Positions 1 to 7,885 of a stretch of DNA of 64,000 bases are shown piece after piece. The notes beneath the pieces were generated by a model that saw nothing but the letters and a program-made list of their open reading frames with translations, was not told the origin of the DNA and ran no database searches. This DNA comes from CATQHB01 sp965262595. GTDB taxonomy: Bacteria; Chloroflexota; Dehalococcoidia; Lucifugimonadales; UBA3495. The stretch is from the NCBI GenBank assembly GCA_965262595.1, contig OZ253548.1:1922001-1986000 (forward strand), written 5' to 3'. The position numbers and the translations under genes were made by a program. Each line of letters opens with the position of its first letter. The stretch's first letter is position 1.

Positions 1-352
1 GATACTCCAGGGTAGAGGCGCGAACCGCCTCGCCGTACCGCAGCAACTCCGCCAAGTCCAGGGCCGGAAAGTTGGCAACCTGCTCCGGGGTATGGCCGAA
101 ACCATTGTCCCGGGTGGGCAGACCGAATTTTTCGTGCCAGCCGTCCCGCTCCCACAACTCCGGCTGCCGCTGCACGAAGAACTGAATCCACATATCTTCA
201 ACCCGTAGGGTATGCCACAACATCCAGCCAATGGGATTGGCGTCTGCGCCAGGCTGCCAGGCCAGTTCTTCCGGGGTCAAATCCCCGACGGCCTCCAACA
301 GATAAGCCTGCTCCCGGTTAAGGGCGGTTTCAATAAAGTCGTTAAGTATCAT
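1..352 (-). CDS. DinB-like (DUF664-type) protein, C-terminus cut by window edge
   Basis: The visible 117 residues begin MILNDFIETALNREQAYLLE and continue with a helix, a W-Q-P segment, then N-P-I-G-W-M-L-W-H-T-L-R-V-E-D. A Trp/His helix of this kind is typical of the four-helix DinB/DUF664 family, whose members bind a metal through histidines and often act as thiol-dependent transferases. The start is the ATG at 352. The end lies beyond the window, so the later metal-binding histidine cannot be seen. The gene is 15 bp downstream of the Nudix gene on the same strand and may be cotranscribed with it. The family call is moderate and no substrate can be given. Confidence 0.6.
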   Translation of the reverse strand, partial: MILNDFIETALNREQAYLLEAVGDLTPEELAWQPGADANPIGWMLWHTLRVEDMWIQFFVQRQPELWERDGWHEKFGLPTRDNGFGHTPEQVANFPALDLAELLRYGEAVRASTLEY

Positions 353-367
353 TTTGACGCCTCTTAA

Positions 368-1033
368 TCAATCATTCAGCATAAAAGGAAGTTCCGTTTG
401 ACTGCCAATATCTTTGGAATACGACGGCGCTATGTGATTAGCAAAAATTATTGCTGACCAGGGATCGAATTCGTTGCCCTTGAAGAATCTCGCCAAACCG
501 GTAGCCGAATACGACTGGCCGTTAAACTTCGACCTTGTCGAAAATTCCTCAACCGCCAGAGGCTTAAACTCATCGGCAATTACGATTTCATAGACAAACC
601 CTACGTGCCGAGAAGCAACGACGGATGAATGGTCCATAACTAATCCAACCGGCTTGATTTCGGGCAGGTCATTCACTCCTAATTCCTCAGCTACTTCCCT
701 TTTCAGGGTGGTCGAGAGTAGAGATGACAGCCCGTGATTGCCAGGGCATCGGTCTATATGACCTCCCACAACGAGACTTATCCTGGAACGTAAATCTGCT
801 CTACCTTCATTGACTCTACGCAGAACGCTGTATTCTTGAGCGTGGTTGCGGATTATTGCGCAAGGAATCGGCTGCACCAAGTCCGCTGCTCTCTCGGCTT
901 CGGGTCTGGGCAGCCAAGTCATACTTTCTTCCACCGGCCCTAGCATCGATTTAGCAACGGCCCAAGGAACAAAACAGTCGTCGGTGGTCAAGACTTTCCG
1001 GGGGAAAACAAGTATTTCCTGATTGTTATCCAC
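368..1033 (-). CDS. Nudix-fold phosphoesterase-like protein
   Basis: This 221-residue protein has a Nudix box near residues 90-120: a G-G-H-I-D segment, then L-K-R-E-V-A-E-E-L-G, matching the REUXEEXGU core that binds Mg2+ and hydrolyses nucleoside diphosphates linked to another group. The 8-residue spacer inside the box is longer than in classic MutT. The layout resembles the predicted MutT-like phosphoesterases of COG4112; the substrate is unknown. Its start lies 5 bp after the stop of the P-loop kinase gene, so the two are probably translated from one message. Base composition looks lower in GC than the suf genes downstream, which suggests a transferred two-gene unit. Confidence 0.7.
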   Translation of the reverse strand: MDNNQEILVFPRKVLTTDDCFVPWAVAKSMLGPVEESMTWLPRPEAERAADLVQPIPCAIIRNHAQEYSVLRRVNEGRADLRSRISLVVGGHIDRCPGNHGLSSLLSTTLKREVAEELGVNDLPEIKPVGLVMDHSSVVASRHVGFVYEIVIADEFKPLAVEEFSTRSKFNGQSYSATGLARFFKGNEFDPWSAIIFANHIAPSYSKDIGSQTELPFMLND

Positions 1034-1038
1034 AACTG

Positions 1039-1743
1039 TTACCCTCGGTCGAAACGGTCAAGTATCAAATCAGCTACTTTGGAAGCAGTTGACTGCGGGG
1101 TAGTATCTTGAGAGTTGCTGGTATCAATATTCTCAAAATGCTGAAATTCACTTGCATACTTCTTGCGTACCGAACCATAGGCATTATTCAGGTCTTGCAA
1201 GAATTCGGGATTCATGGCCCTGCCAGGCTCATCTATGAGAGTGTATTGATTTTCCCTTTCCAAGGATGTAGCACCGTCCACAGTGAACAAAAATACCGCA
1301 TCAATCACGGAGCGCCACTTTTCAATACGCAGAAAGTTATGAACTTGGTCACACGTTTCCGGTGTTATCTCACCCCGATCGAGTAAGAGTTGGAACCAAG
1401 CAAGGGCATCGAACAAACCCCGGTCCAGGATTACCAGATGGTATTCATAAGGATCGTGCAAGCTCTCAAGAATATGAGTGAGTGCATAGGAAGCTGACCA
1501 AGTATTGAAAGCTACCAAGTCTGTTCTCAGGTGATAGGGAGTCCGCCTTGACGCTCCTTCGCTCGGAGCCAATACACGAAACCCTAGCCGTCGAAAGAAA
1601 TGCGCGACAATATCAATACAGGTACTCTTACCACTTTTGGGAGTCCCTGAGAATTCTACAAATATGGGCCTTTGCGGCGAACTTTGCTCCAGCAACGTAA
1701 GGGCAAATTCGGCCTTCTGCCGAAGTGGGACTGAATCAGTCAT
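1039..1743 (-). CDS. P-loop kinase, thymidylate-kinase-like
   Basis: The protein of about 234 residues has a Walker A motif G-T-P-K-S-G-K-S-T near residue 34 and a hydrophobic strand ending V-I-L-D-R-G-L-F-D near residue 110, the DR(G/S) lid-side motif seen in dTMP kinases and deoxynucleoside kinases. I chose the ATG at 1743 because GGAGAGA lies just upstream; the longer frame to 1797 has no good ribosome site. The gene ends 5 bp before the Nudix gene, suggesting joint work on a nucleotide or phosphorylated metabolite. It is not an obvious housekeeping Tmk: the sequence between the motifs is divergent and the base composition is lower in GC. Confidence 0.65.
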   Translation of the reverse strand: MTDSVPLRQKAEFALTLLEQSSPQRPIFVEFSGTPKSGKSTCIDIVAHFFRRLGFRVLAPSEGASRRTPYHLRTDLVAFNTWSASYALTHILESLHDPYEYHLVILDRGLFDALAWFQLLLDRGEITPETCDQVHNFLRIEKWRSVIDAVFLFTVDGATSLERENQYTLIDEPGRAMNPEFLQDLNNAYGSVRKKYASEFQHFENIDTSNSQDTTPQSTASKVADLILDRFDRG

Positions 1744-1890
1744 CAATGTCTCTCCGGGATTTCTCTGGTAAAGTATCCAGTACAGTGAAATTAGCATTAC
1801 TTGGGTTAATTTACCTACCGGCTTCTGTCATCAAAAGGGATACAAACTTTGCCAGAGAATTCCCTTTTTGCTTCCGCCCTAGCTTGAGCT

Positions 1891-2685
1891 CTAAACCCGC
1901 AAAAACCCAATTATCGCCTCAAAGAACGCGTCGGGCCGCTCCACTTGGGGAATGTGACCGCACTGCTCGATGGTGTGCAGAGTGGCGTTGGGCAGCGCTC
2001 GCTGAAAGGCCGGGCCATAGGCCGGGGGCACGATGCCGTCGGAGTCGCCCCACAGCAGCAGGGTGGGCATGGTTATCCGGTGAGCGCGCTTGGTCAGCCC
2101 CTTGTCCGGAATGGGCCAGACGAACTTTCCCACGGCGGCCAGGGTCTGGGTGCGGTCCAGGTCGGCCTCCATACGGGCTGCCGGGTCGGTCGGATACACC
2201 GAGTAAGCCTGGGCCGCCTCGCCGGTGGAGTCATGCCAGAGCAGCTTGGCCCGTTCTGAAGCGGTAAGGATGAAAAAGTCGGCGACCGGCGCCTCCTCCA
2301 GCCACAGACCCAGCGATCCGACCAGGACCAGGCGGGATACGCGCTGTGGGCACTGGGCCGCCAACTCCGCCGCCAGCATCCCACCATAGGAATGCCCCAC
2401 CACGTGGGTGCGTTCCAGCCCCAACTCCTGCAACAGTTCCTCATAAAACAGCGTCAAGTCCCACAGGTCATCCAGGTGTTCCAGGCCACCGGAGCGGGCC
2501 ACCCCGGGATGGGCCGGAGCCACGACGTGAAAGCTCTCGGCCAAACGGTCAAGGCAGGCGTCCCAGCCGGTAAAACCGCCGGCCCCGTGCAGATACAGCA
2601 GGTTGTCGCCGCTGCCGCCCTCCACCAACTGGACGTTAAACTTGCCATCGCGCAGGGCGACCGTTCTTTCCGTATGCTGCACCAA
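1891..2685 (-). CDS. alpha/beta hydrolase
   Basis: This single-domain alpha/beta hydrolase of about 264 residues has an oxyanion-hole H-G-A-G-G segment near residue 37, the nucleophile elbow G-H-S-Y-G-G near residue 104, the acid in L-L-L-W-G-D-S-D-G, and the histidine in C-G-H-I-P-Q-V-E-R-P close to the C-terminus. These are the full catalytic triad of ester, lactone or C-C bond hydrolases. GGAGG directly touches a GTG at 2694, so the TTG at 2685, 8 nt after GGAGG, is the more likely start. The substrate cannot be inferred and no functional operon partner is visible. Confidence 0.85.
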   Translation of the reverse strand: MVQHTERTVALRDGKFNVQLVEGGSGDNLLYLHGAGGFTGWDACLDRLAESFHVVAPAHPGVARSGGLEHLDDLWDLTLFYEELLQELGLERTHVVGHSYGGMLAAELAAQCPQRVSRLVLVGSLGLWLEEAPVADFFILTASERAKLLWHDSTGEAAQAYSVYPTDPAARMEADLDRTQTLAAVGKFVWPIPDKGLTKRAHRITMPTLLLWGDSDGIVPPAYGPAFQRALPNATLHTIEQCGHIPQVERPDAFFEAIIGFLRV

Positions 2686-2797
2686 GTTCGTCACCTCCGG
2701 CGATCTGGGGGGATTTATGAGTTATTGGACTAATGGATTGATGGATTGATAGAATGCCGGATAACCGGAAACGGATTTATAAGAGTCGATCTCCCAG

Positions 2798-2950
2798 GGA
2801 ACCTCTGAATAAGTCCGTGACCTGGATATTGAACCCTACCCGTCGTTCCTGCGAAGGCAGGAACCTCGATCCACAACGTTCCAGGTTCCTGCAAAAGCAG
2901 GAACGACGGGGTGAAAGCACTGGCGTTTAATGACTTATTCAGAGTATCCC
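2798..2950. mobile_element. MITE-like element, copy A
   Basis: The element starts with AACCTCTGAATAAGTC and ends with the inverted form GACTTATTCAGAG. Inside is a pair of inverted 12-mers, CGTCGTTCCTGC and GCAGGAACGACG. Similar elements occur at 26980, 33241 (fragment), 37726 and 56319. No transposase is encoded, so it resembles a non-autonomous miniature element. Its right end overlaps the 3' end of rnhA and supplies that gene's last codons and stop. Confidence 0.8.
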
Positions 2951-3438
2951 TGGAAACGCCCGGCCGCCTTTTCGGGCTGATAGCCGCTATCGGCAGGCAA
3001 ATCGGGTTGCCGGGCGGCCTGAACCGCCAACTCGTCGCAGCGTTCGTTCTCCGGATTGCCCGAATGGCCCCGAACCCAGCGGAAATCCACCTCGTGCTTC
3101 TCGCAAAGGTCGAGCAGGCTTTCCCACAAGTCCGGGTTCACCGCTTTTTCCTTCTTGGTGCGCTGCCAGCCGTTGGCGCGCCACTTCTGCGCCCAACCCT
3201 TGGTTATAGCGTCCACCACGTAGCGGGAATCGCTGTACAGGGTGACCTTGCAGGGCTGGTTGAGGGCTTCCAGAGCCTTGATAACCGCCAGCAACTCCAT
3301 CCGGTTGTTGGTGGTCAGGCGATAGCCGCCGCTCAACTCCTTGCGGTTGCCGCCGGAGCGCAGGACAGCTCCATAACCGCCGGGGCCGGGGTTGCCCAGG
3401 CAGGAGCCGTCGGTGTGTATTTCAACGGGTTTAAGCAG
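2935..3438 (-). CDS. rnhA: Ribonuclease HI
   Basis: RNase HI cleaves the RNA strand of RNA-DNA hybrids. All catalytic residues are visible: Asp in E-I-H-T-D-G-S-C near the N-terminus, Glu in N-N-R-M-E-L-L-A-V, Asp in Y-S-D-S-R-Y-V, then R-G-H-S-G and the final Asp in E-R-C-D-E-L-A. The TTG at 3336 would remove the first catalytic Asp and the strand around it, so it cannot be the true start. The frame stays open upstream to a TAG but has no ATG, GTG or TTG. The best candidate is a CTG at 3438, placed 6 nt after GGAGG (ATT at 3444 is the alternative), giving 167 residues, normal for the family. The last residues (G-Y-S-E-stop) are encoded by the terminal repeat of a MITE-like element. Confidence 0.9.
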   Translation of the reverse strand: MLKPVEIHTDGSCLGNPGPGGYGAVLRSGGNRKELSGGYRLTTNNRMELLAVIKALEALNQPCKVTLYSDSRYVVDAITKGWAQKWRANGWQRTKKEKAVNPDLWESLLDLCEKHEVDFRWVRGHSGNPENERCDELAVQAARQPDLPADSGYQPEKAAGRFQGYSE

Positions 3439-3630
3439 TGGAATCCTCCGGCTTGCGGAGCAGCGCTGCCCCTCGGACGAGTTGGGCTATAGCTTAACAC
3501 AAGGGGGAGTTGCGCGGGGCGGCTTGCCTGGATTATGACGCTGCGCCGTGGGGTGACCGCGGCTCGCGCCGGGAAATAACCAGCGGGCCGCAGGGATCAA
3601 CACCGGGGTTGTCTTTATACCTGGATGACT

Positions 3631-4080
3631 CTATTCGGTAGTTACCGCGTCCTCGCCGTCTTCCAGGGCAGCGTGGAGGGTGTGCCAGGCCAGGATGGCG
3701 CACTTAATGCGGGTGGGGAAGGCGGCGACGCCGGACAGCACCTCCAGGTCACCCAGGGCCTCATAGTCAATATCGCCGTCCGGCTCGGTTATCATGGCGT
3801 GAAAGCCGTCGAAGATTTCCTCCACCTTGCCAATGGTCTGACCCTTGACGCTCTGGGTCAGCATGGAGGCCGAGGCGCGGGAGATAGCGCAGCCGACACC
3901 CTGGAACGCCACGTCGGTAATCACGTCACCCTCCACTTTCAGGTAGAGGGTAATCCGGTCGCCGCACAGGGGGTTATAGCCGTCGGCCTGATGGTTCGCA
4001 TCCTCCAACTTGCGAAAGTTGCGGGGTTTGTTGTTATGCTCCAGCAGAATTTCCTGGTATAGCTCGTTCAAGTCGGACAT
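3631..4080 (-). CDS. sufU: SufU, Fe-S scaffold / sulfur-transfer protein
   Basis: This 149-residue protein of the NifU/IscU fold carries the three conserved cysteines and the aspartate that bind Zn or an Fe-S cluster: C39 and D41 in P-L-C-G-D, C64 in G-V-G-C-A-I-S, and C127 in R-I-K-C-A. SufU takes persulfide sulfur from SufS and passes it to the SufBCD scaffold. The insertion between the second and third cysteines is typical of SufU rather than IscU. It is the last gene of the minus-strand suf operon, starting 2 bp after the sufS stop. Confidence 0.95.
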   Translation of the reverse strand: MSDLNELYQEILLEHNNKPRNFRKLEDANHQADGYNPLCGDRITLYLKVEGDVITDVAFQGVGCAISRASASMLTQSVKGQTIGKVEEIFDGFHAMITEPDGDIDYEALGDLEVLSGVAAFPTRIKCAILAWHTLHAALEDGEDAVTTE

Positions 4081-4082
4081 TT

Positions 4083-5318
4083 CTAACTAAATACCTCAAT
4101 AACCCGGTCAATGCCCTTGACCAGGGTATCTATCTCTTCTTTAGTGTTATAGAAGGCCAGCGACGCCCGGACGGTAGCCGGTACGCCGAAGCGGTCCATC
4201 AGGGGTTGGGCGCAGTGGTGGCCGGTGCGAACGGCGATACCCTCGGCATCCAGTATCGTGCCCACATCATGGGGATGTACGTTTCCCAGCACAAAGGACA
4301 AGATGCTGCCCTTGTGCCGGGCGGTGCCAATCAACCGGACCGGGCCGATGTCGGAAAGCCGCTCGGCGCCATAGGCCAACAGTTCATTTTCATAGGCGGC
4401 GATATTTTCCATGCCCAGGTTGGTAACATAGTCAATGGCCGCACCCAGGCCGATACTGCCGGCGATGTTCTGCGTCCCTGCCTCGAACTTGTTGGGAATG
4501 GTGTTGTACAGGGTCTTCTCGAAGGTCACCGACCGGATCATCTCTCCGCCGCCCTGATAGGGAGGCATGGCGTCCAGCAACTCGGCCTTGCCGTAGAGAA
4601 CGCCGACCCCGGTGGGGCCGTAGAGCTTGTGGCCGGAAAAGACGTAGAAATCGCAGCCCACCCGGGTAACATCGATCGGCACGTGGGCTACCGACTGAGC
4701 TCCATCCAACAGCACCGGTACGCCGCGGCGGTGGGCCAAGTCCACAATTTGCTCCACCGGGTTGATCGTTCCCAGGGCATTGGACTGGTGGACGATGGAC
4801 ACCAGCTTGGTGCGCGGGCTTAGCAGTTTTTCATACTCATCGAGCAGCAGTTCCCCTTCATCGTTAATCGGGACCACTTTCAGGTGGGCGCCCTTTTCCT
4901 GGCACAGGATTTGCCAGGGCACGATGTTGGAATGGTGCTCCATTGCGGAGATGATTATTTCGTCGTCCGGGCCGATGTTCTGGCGGCCATAGGTTTGAGC
5001 CACCAGGTTAATGCCCTCGGTGGTGCCGCGGACAAAGATAATCTCCTTGTCGTCAGCGGCGTTGATGAACTGCCGGACTTTGCTGCGCGACTCCTCATAG
5101 GCATCGGTAGCTCTCTGGCTCAGGGTGTGGACGCCCCGATGCACGTTGGAGTTAATGCAGGTGTAGTAATTGACCAGGGCATCAATAACCGCCTGGGGTT
5201 TTTGGCTGGTGGCGGCGTTGTCGAGGTACACCAGCGGCTTATCGTTGATCCGCTGTTTCAGGATGGGAAAGTCTTCCCGAATGCTGGCTACGTCCAGACG
5301 GACGGAGGAAGCGGACAT
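4083..5318 (-). CDS. sufS: SufS cysteine desulfurase
   Basis: This PLP enzyme takes sulfur from cysteine and forms a persulfide. In the 411-residue form, the PLP lysine lies in S-G-H-K-L-Y-G-P near residue 231 and the persulfide cysteine in R-T-G-H-H-C-A-Q-P near residue 369, both matching class II (SufS/CsdA) desulfurases. I chose the ATG at 5318, 9 nt after GGAGG; a GTG at 5327 overlaps the same ribosome site and is less likely. It lies between sufD and sufU, so the sulfur donor and its acceptor are produced from one operon. Confidence 0.96.
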   Translation of the reverse strand: MSASSVRLDVASIREDFPILKQRINDKPLVYLDNAATSQKPQAVIDALVNYYTCINSNVHRGVHTLSQRATDAYEESRSKVRQFINAADDKEIIFVRGTTEGINLVAQTYGRQNIGPDDEIIISAMEHHSNIVPWQILCQEKGAHLKVVPINDEGELLLDEYEKLLSPRTKLVSIVHQSNALGTINPVEQIVDLAHRRGVPVLLDGAQSVAHVPIDVTRVGCDFYVFSGHKLYGPTGVGVLYGKAELLDAMPPYQGGGEMIRSVTFEKTLYNTIPNKFEAGTQNIAGSIGLGAAIDYVTNLGMENIAAYENELLAYGAERLSDIGPVRLIGTARHKGSILSFVLGNVHPHDVGTILDAEGIAVRTGHHCAQPLMDRFGVPATVRASLAFYNTKEEIDTLVKGIDRVIEVFS

Positions 5319-5319
5319 T

Positions 5320-6819
5320 TTAGGCACCCTCCACTAGCGGGCTTGCTCCGGGAATTGGGATTATTTTCCCGGGGATGATGTTCAGGAACAGCCGGTCCAG
5401 ATAATCCCGCAGCGGTTCGAGTTCCGGGGGAACGAACTCAATAATTTCGCTGGCGAAGGCGTGAATCAGGATACGGCTGGCGGTTTCCGGGTCGATGCCC
5501 CGGCTGCGCATATAAAACAGGGTATCGTCGTCAATATGGCCGGCGGTGGCCCCATGCCCGCACTTTACATCGTCGGCATAGATAAGCAGGCTGGGCTTGC
5601 TGTCCACCTCGGCCCGGTCGGACAGAATCAGGTTCTTATCCGTCTGTTGGGCGTCGGTTTTCTGAGCGTCCTCTCTAACCAGCACGGTGCCGCCAAAGAC
5701 GGCGCGCGAGCGGCCGCCAAGGATGCCCTTGTAGAAAAGGCGGCTGGTGCCGTGGGGCTTGGCGTGGTCAATGCTAATCAGATTGTCAATGTGTTGGGTG
5801 TCGTCGGTCATATAAAGACCGTTCAGGGAGCAATAAGCGCCCGCCCCGTCCAGCAGCACCGCCGAGTCCTGCCGGGCCATTGCCGCTCCCAGCGAGAAGG
5901 AGCCGGAGGTATAGCTGCTGTCCTTGTCCTGACTTACCCGGGTAGTTCCCACATGAAACGCGTTGCGGCTTTCGTCCAGCAATCGGTAATGGTCAACGGC
6001 AGCTCCTTCACCGACGACTATTTCGGTAACGGCGTTGGTGAAGTAGCGGGGAGCATCGCCTTCCTGACGGTTCCCCAAGCCGGCGCAGGTGTAGGTCTCA
6101 ATCACGGTGAGCCTGGTGTTCCGTCCGGCGACAATCAGGGTGCGGGGGTGGGTGCATATATTGGACTCGTTATCCGGACCGTCGTTAATTCCGGTGGTGA
6201 GGTAGTTGATACAGAGAACAACCTGCTGGCTGCAATCATCGGACAGCCGGACGTAGGCTCCATCGTTCAGGAAGGCGGTATTAAGGGCGACAAAAGAATC
6301 GTCTTCAATAGCGGCCAGGCGGCCCAGGTTCTGACGGACTACCTCCGGCTCGGCGGTCAACGCTTCAGCCAGCGAACCGATGGTAAAAGCGCCGCCCTGG
6401 CCGGTAGTTGTTGCCGAAGTCGATGACGCAGTTGTCGGCCCGGCTCCCGGATTACCCGTATTACCCGTATTGCCCGTATTGCCCAGCGGACGGCCGTCCA
6501 CAAAATCCAGCTCCAGCCAGGAGTCGGGGAAATCGCGGGAGGGGAGCAGTTCGCGCAGTTCGCCGATTCGTTCCCCATTGCCCGCTGCGTCCGGGCTGAG
6601 GAGCGGCCGGGTAAACTCGGCCCGGGCCAGGGGAGCCACGCTGGTATATTTCCAACGCTCATTGCCCCGCCGCGCGGTAGGAAAGCCCAGTTCGTCGAAC
6701 CGCTGCCAAGCGGCGGAGCGCAAGTCGTCCAGCCACGCCGGGCCGTCGGAGTTACACTGTTCCATCAGGGCCAGGTAATCGGAGTGATAGGCCGGATAGC
6801 GAACGGTAGCGGCGCTCAT
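5320..6819 (-). CDS. sufD: SufD, SufBCD scaffold subunit
   Basis: SufD pairs with SufB on the SufC ATPase to build Fe-S clusters. The C-terminal half has the family beta-helix with K-C-G-H-G-A-T-A-G-H-I-D-D near residue 420 and an E-P-L-R-D-Y-L-like ending. At 499 residues it is longer than many SufD proteins, partly because of an insert near residue 117 where a 9-bp tandem repeat (6448-6484) encodes N-T-G three times, then an Ala/Thr/Ser-rich stretch. The gene overlaps the sufC stop by 4 bp, implying translational coupling. The insert differs from typical SufD proteins and probably forms a flexible loop. Confidence 0.94.
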   Translation of the reverse strand: MSAATVRYPAYHSDYLALMEQCNSDGPAWLDDLRSAAWQRFDELGFPTARRGNERWKYTSVAPLARAEFTRPLLSPDAAGNGERIGELRELLPSRDFPDSWLELDFVDGRPLGNTGNTGNTGNPGAGPTTASSTSATTTGQGGAFTIGSLAEALTAEPEVVRQNLGRLAAIEDDSFVALNTAFLNDGAYVRLSDDCSQQVVLCINYLTTGINDGPDNESNICTHPRTLIVAGRNTRLTVIETYTCAGLGNRQEGDAPRYFTNAVTEIVVGEGAAVDHYRLLDESRNAFHVGTTRVSQDKDSSYTSGSFSLGAAMARQDSAVLLDGAGAYCSLNGLYMTDDTQHIDNLISIDHAKPHGTSRLFYKGILGGRSRAVFGGTVLVREDAQKTDAQQTDKNLILSDRAEVDSKPSLLIYADDVKCGHGATAGHIDDDTLFYMRSRGIDPETASRILIHAFASEIIEFVPPELEPLRDYLDRLFLNIIPGKIIPIPGASPLVEGA

Positions 6820-7631
6820 AGGTTCTGACCACCGCTGTTGCCCACGCCGGCCTCCACCGCCTCCCGGATCCAGTCATAGCCCTTTTCTTCCAACTCCAGG
6901 GCCAACTCCGGGCCGCCGGTGCGCACAATGCGGCCGTCCAGCAGCACGTGGACCTGGTCGGGGGTAATGTAATTGAGCAGCCGTTGGTAGTGAGTGACCA
7001 GGACGATGGCGTTATCGGCGGTGCGCAGGCTGTTCACTCCGTCGGAAACAATGCGCAGGGCGTCAATATCCAGGCCGGAGTCGGTCTCGTCCAACAGGGC
7101 CAGGGTTGGCTCCAGAATCGCCATCTGCAGTATTTCGTTGCGCTTCTTCTCGCCGCCGGAAAAGCCTTCGTTGACCGAGCGGCGCACCAGTTCCGGGTCA
7201 ATTTCCACCAACTTGACCTTTTCCCGGAGCAGGACGTCAAACTCCCGGGCGCCGTATTCCTCCAGGCCCCGGTGCTGGCGGATTGCGTCGGCGGCTGCCT
7301 TGAGGAACTGCCAGGCCCGCACGCCGGGCAACTCCAGAGGGTATTGAAAAGCCAGGAAAACACCCTCCCGGGCGCGTTCTTCCGGCTCCATTTGCAGCAA
7401 GTTCTTACCGTAATAAAGGGCATCACCGGCGGTTACCCGGTACTCCGGGCGACCGGCCAGGGTACTGGTCAAAGTGCTTTTACCGGAGCCGTTGGGCCCC
7501 ATAATGGCGTGTACCTCACCGGCGTTGACGGTAAGGTTAACGCCGGTGAGAATTTCCTGGTCGCCCACGGAAACGTGAAGGTCACGTACCTGGAGGAGCG
7601 GCCCGGAGCGTTCGGAAGTGTTCTCGACCAT
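6816..7631 (-). CDS. sufC: SufC, Fe-S assembly ATPase
   Basis: SufC is the ABC-type ATPase of the SufBC2D complex. The 271-residue sequence shows Walker A G-P-N-G-S-G-K-S-T near residue 46, the signature F-S-G-G-E-K-K-R-N-E near residue 160, Walker B L-A-L-L-D-E-T-D-S-G-L-D, and the switch histidine in V-L-V-T-H-Y-Q-R. The E-K-K-R-N-E extension of the signature is specific to SufC. Its end overlaps sufD by 4 bp; a 254-bp repeat-bearing gap separates it from sufB upstream. Confidence 0.97.
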   Translation of the reverse strand: MVENTSERSGPLLQVRDLHVSVGDQEILTGVNLTVNAGEVHAIMGPNGSGKSTLTSTLAGRPEYRVTAGDALYYGKNLLQMEPEERAREGVFLAFQYPLELPGVRAWQFLKAAADAIRQHRGLEEYGAREFDVLLREKVKLVEIDPELVRRSVNEGFSGGEKKRNEILQMAILEPTLALLDETDSGLDIDALRIVSDGVNSLRTADNAIVLVTHYQRLLNYITPDQVHVLLDGRIVRTGGPELALELEEKGYDWIREAVEAGVGNSGGQNL

Positions 7632-7674
7632 TTACTGGTTCTTCTCCATCAAACAGATGTCAAAAATATTTTTG

Positions 7675-7775
7675 GCTGCGTCCCCGTAGATTCGTTCCCC
7701 TGGCTGCGCTCCCGTAGATTCGTCCCCGTAGATTCGTCCCTCTGGCTGCGTCCCCGTAGATTCGTTCCCGCGAAC
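7675..7775. repeat. Imperfect direct repeats between sufB and sufC
   Basis: A short unit (CCCCGTAGATTCGTTCCC-like, sometimes followed by CTGGCTGCG) is repeated four times in the sufB-sufC gap. No protein frame uses it. Its role is unknown; it could affect message stability or be inert. Confidence 0.7.
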
Positions 7776-7885
7776 GAAATACGGCCTGGATGGTTTCTTG
7801 AGCCGGGCGGCTATCGGGCATGAAAGCCGGGGCCGGCCGCTCTATTTTCTTTATCTTGCCTAACCGGTTATCTTGCCTAACCGGC

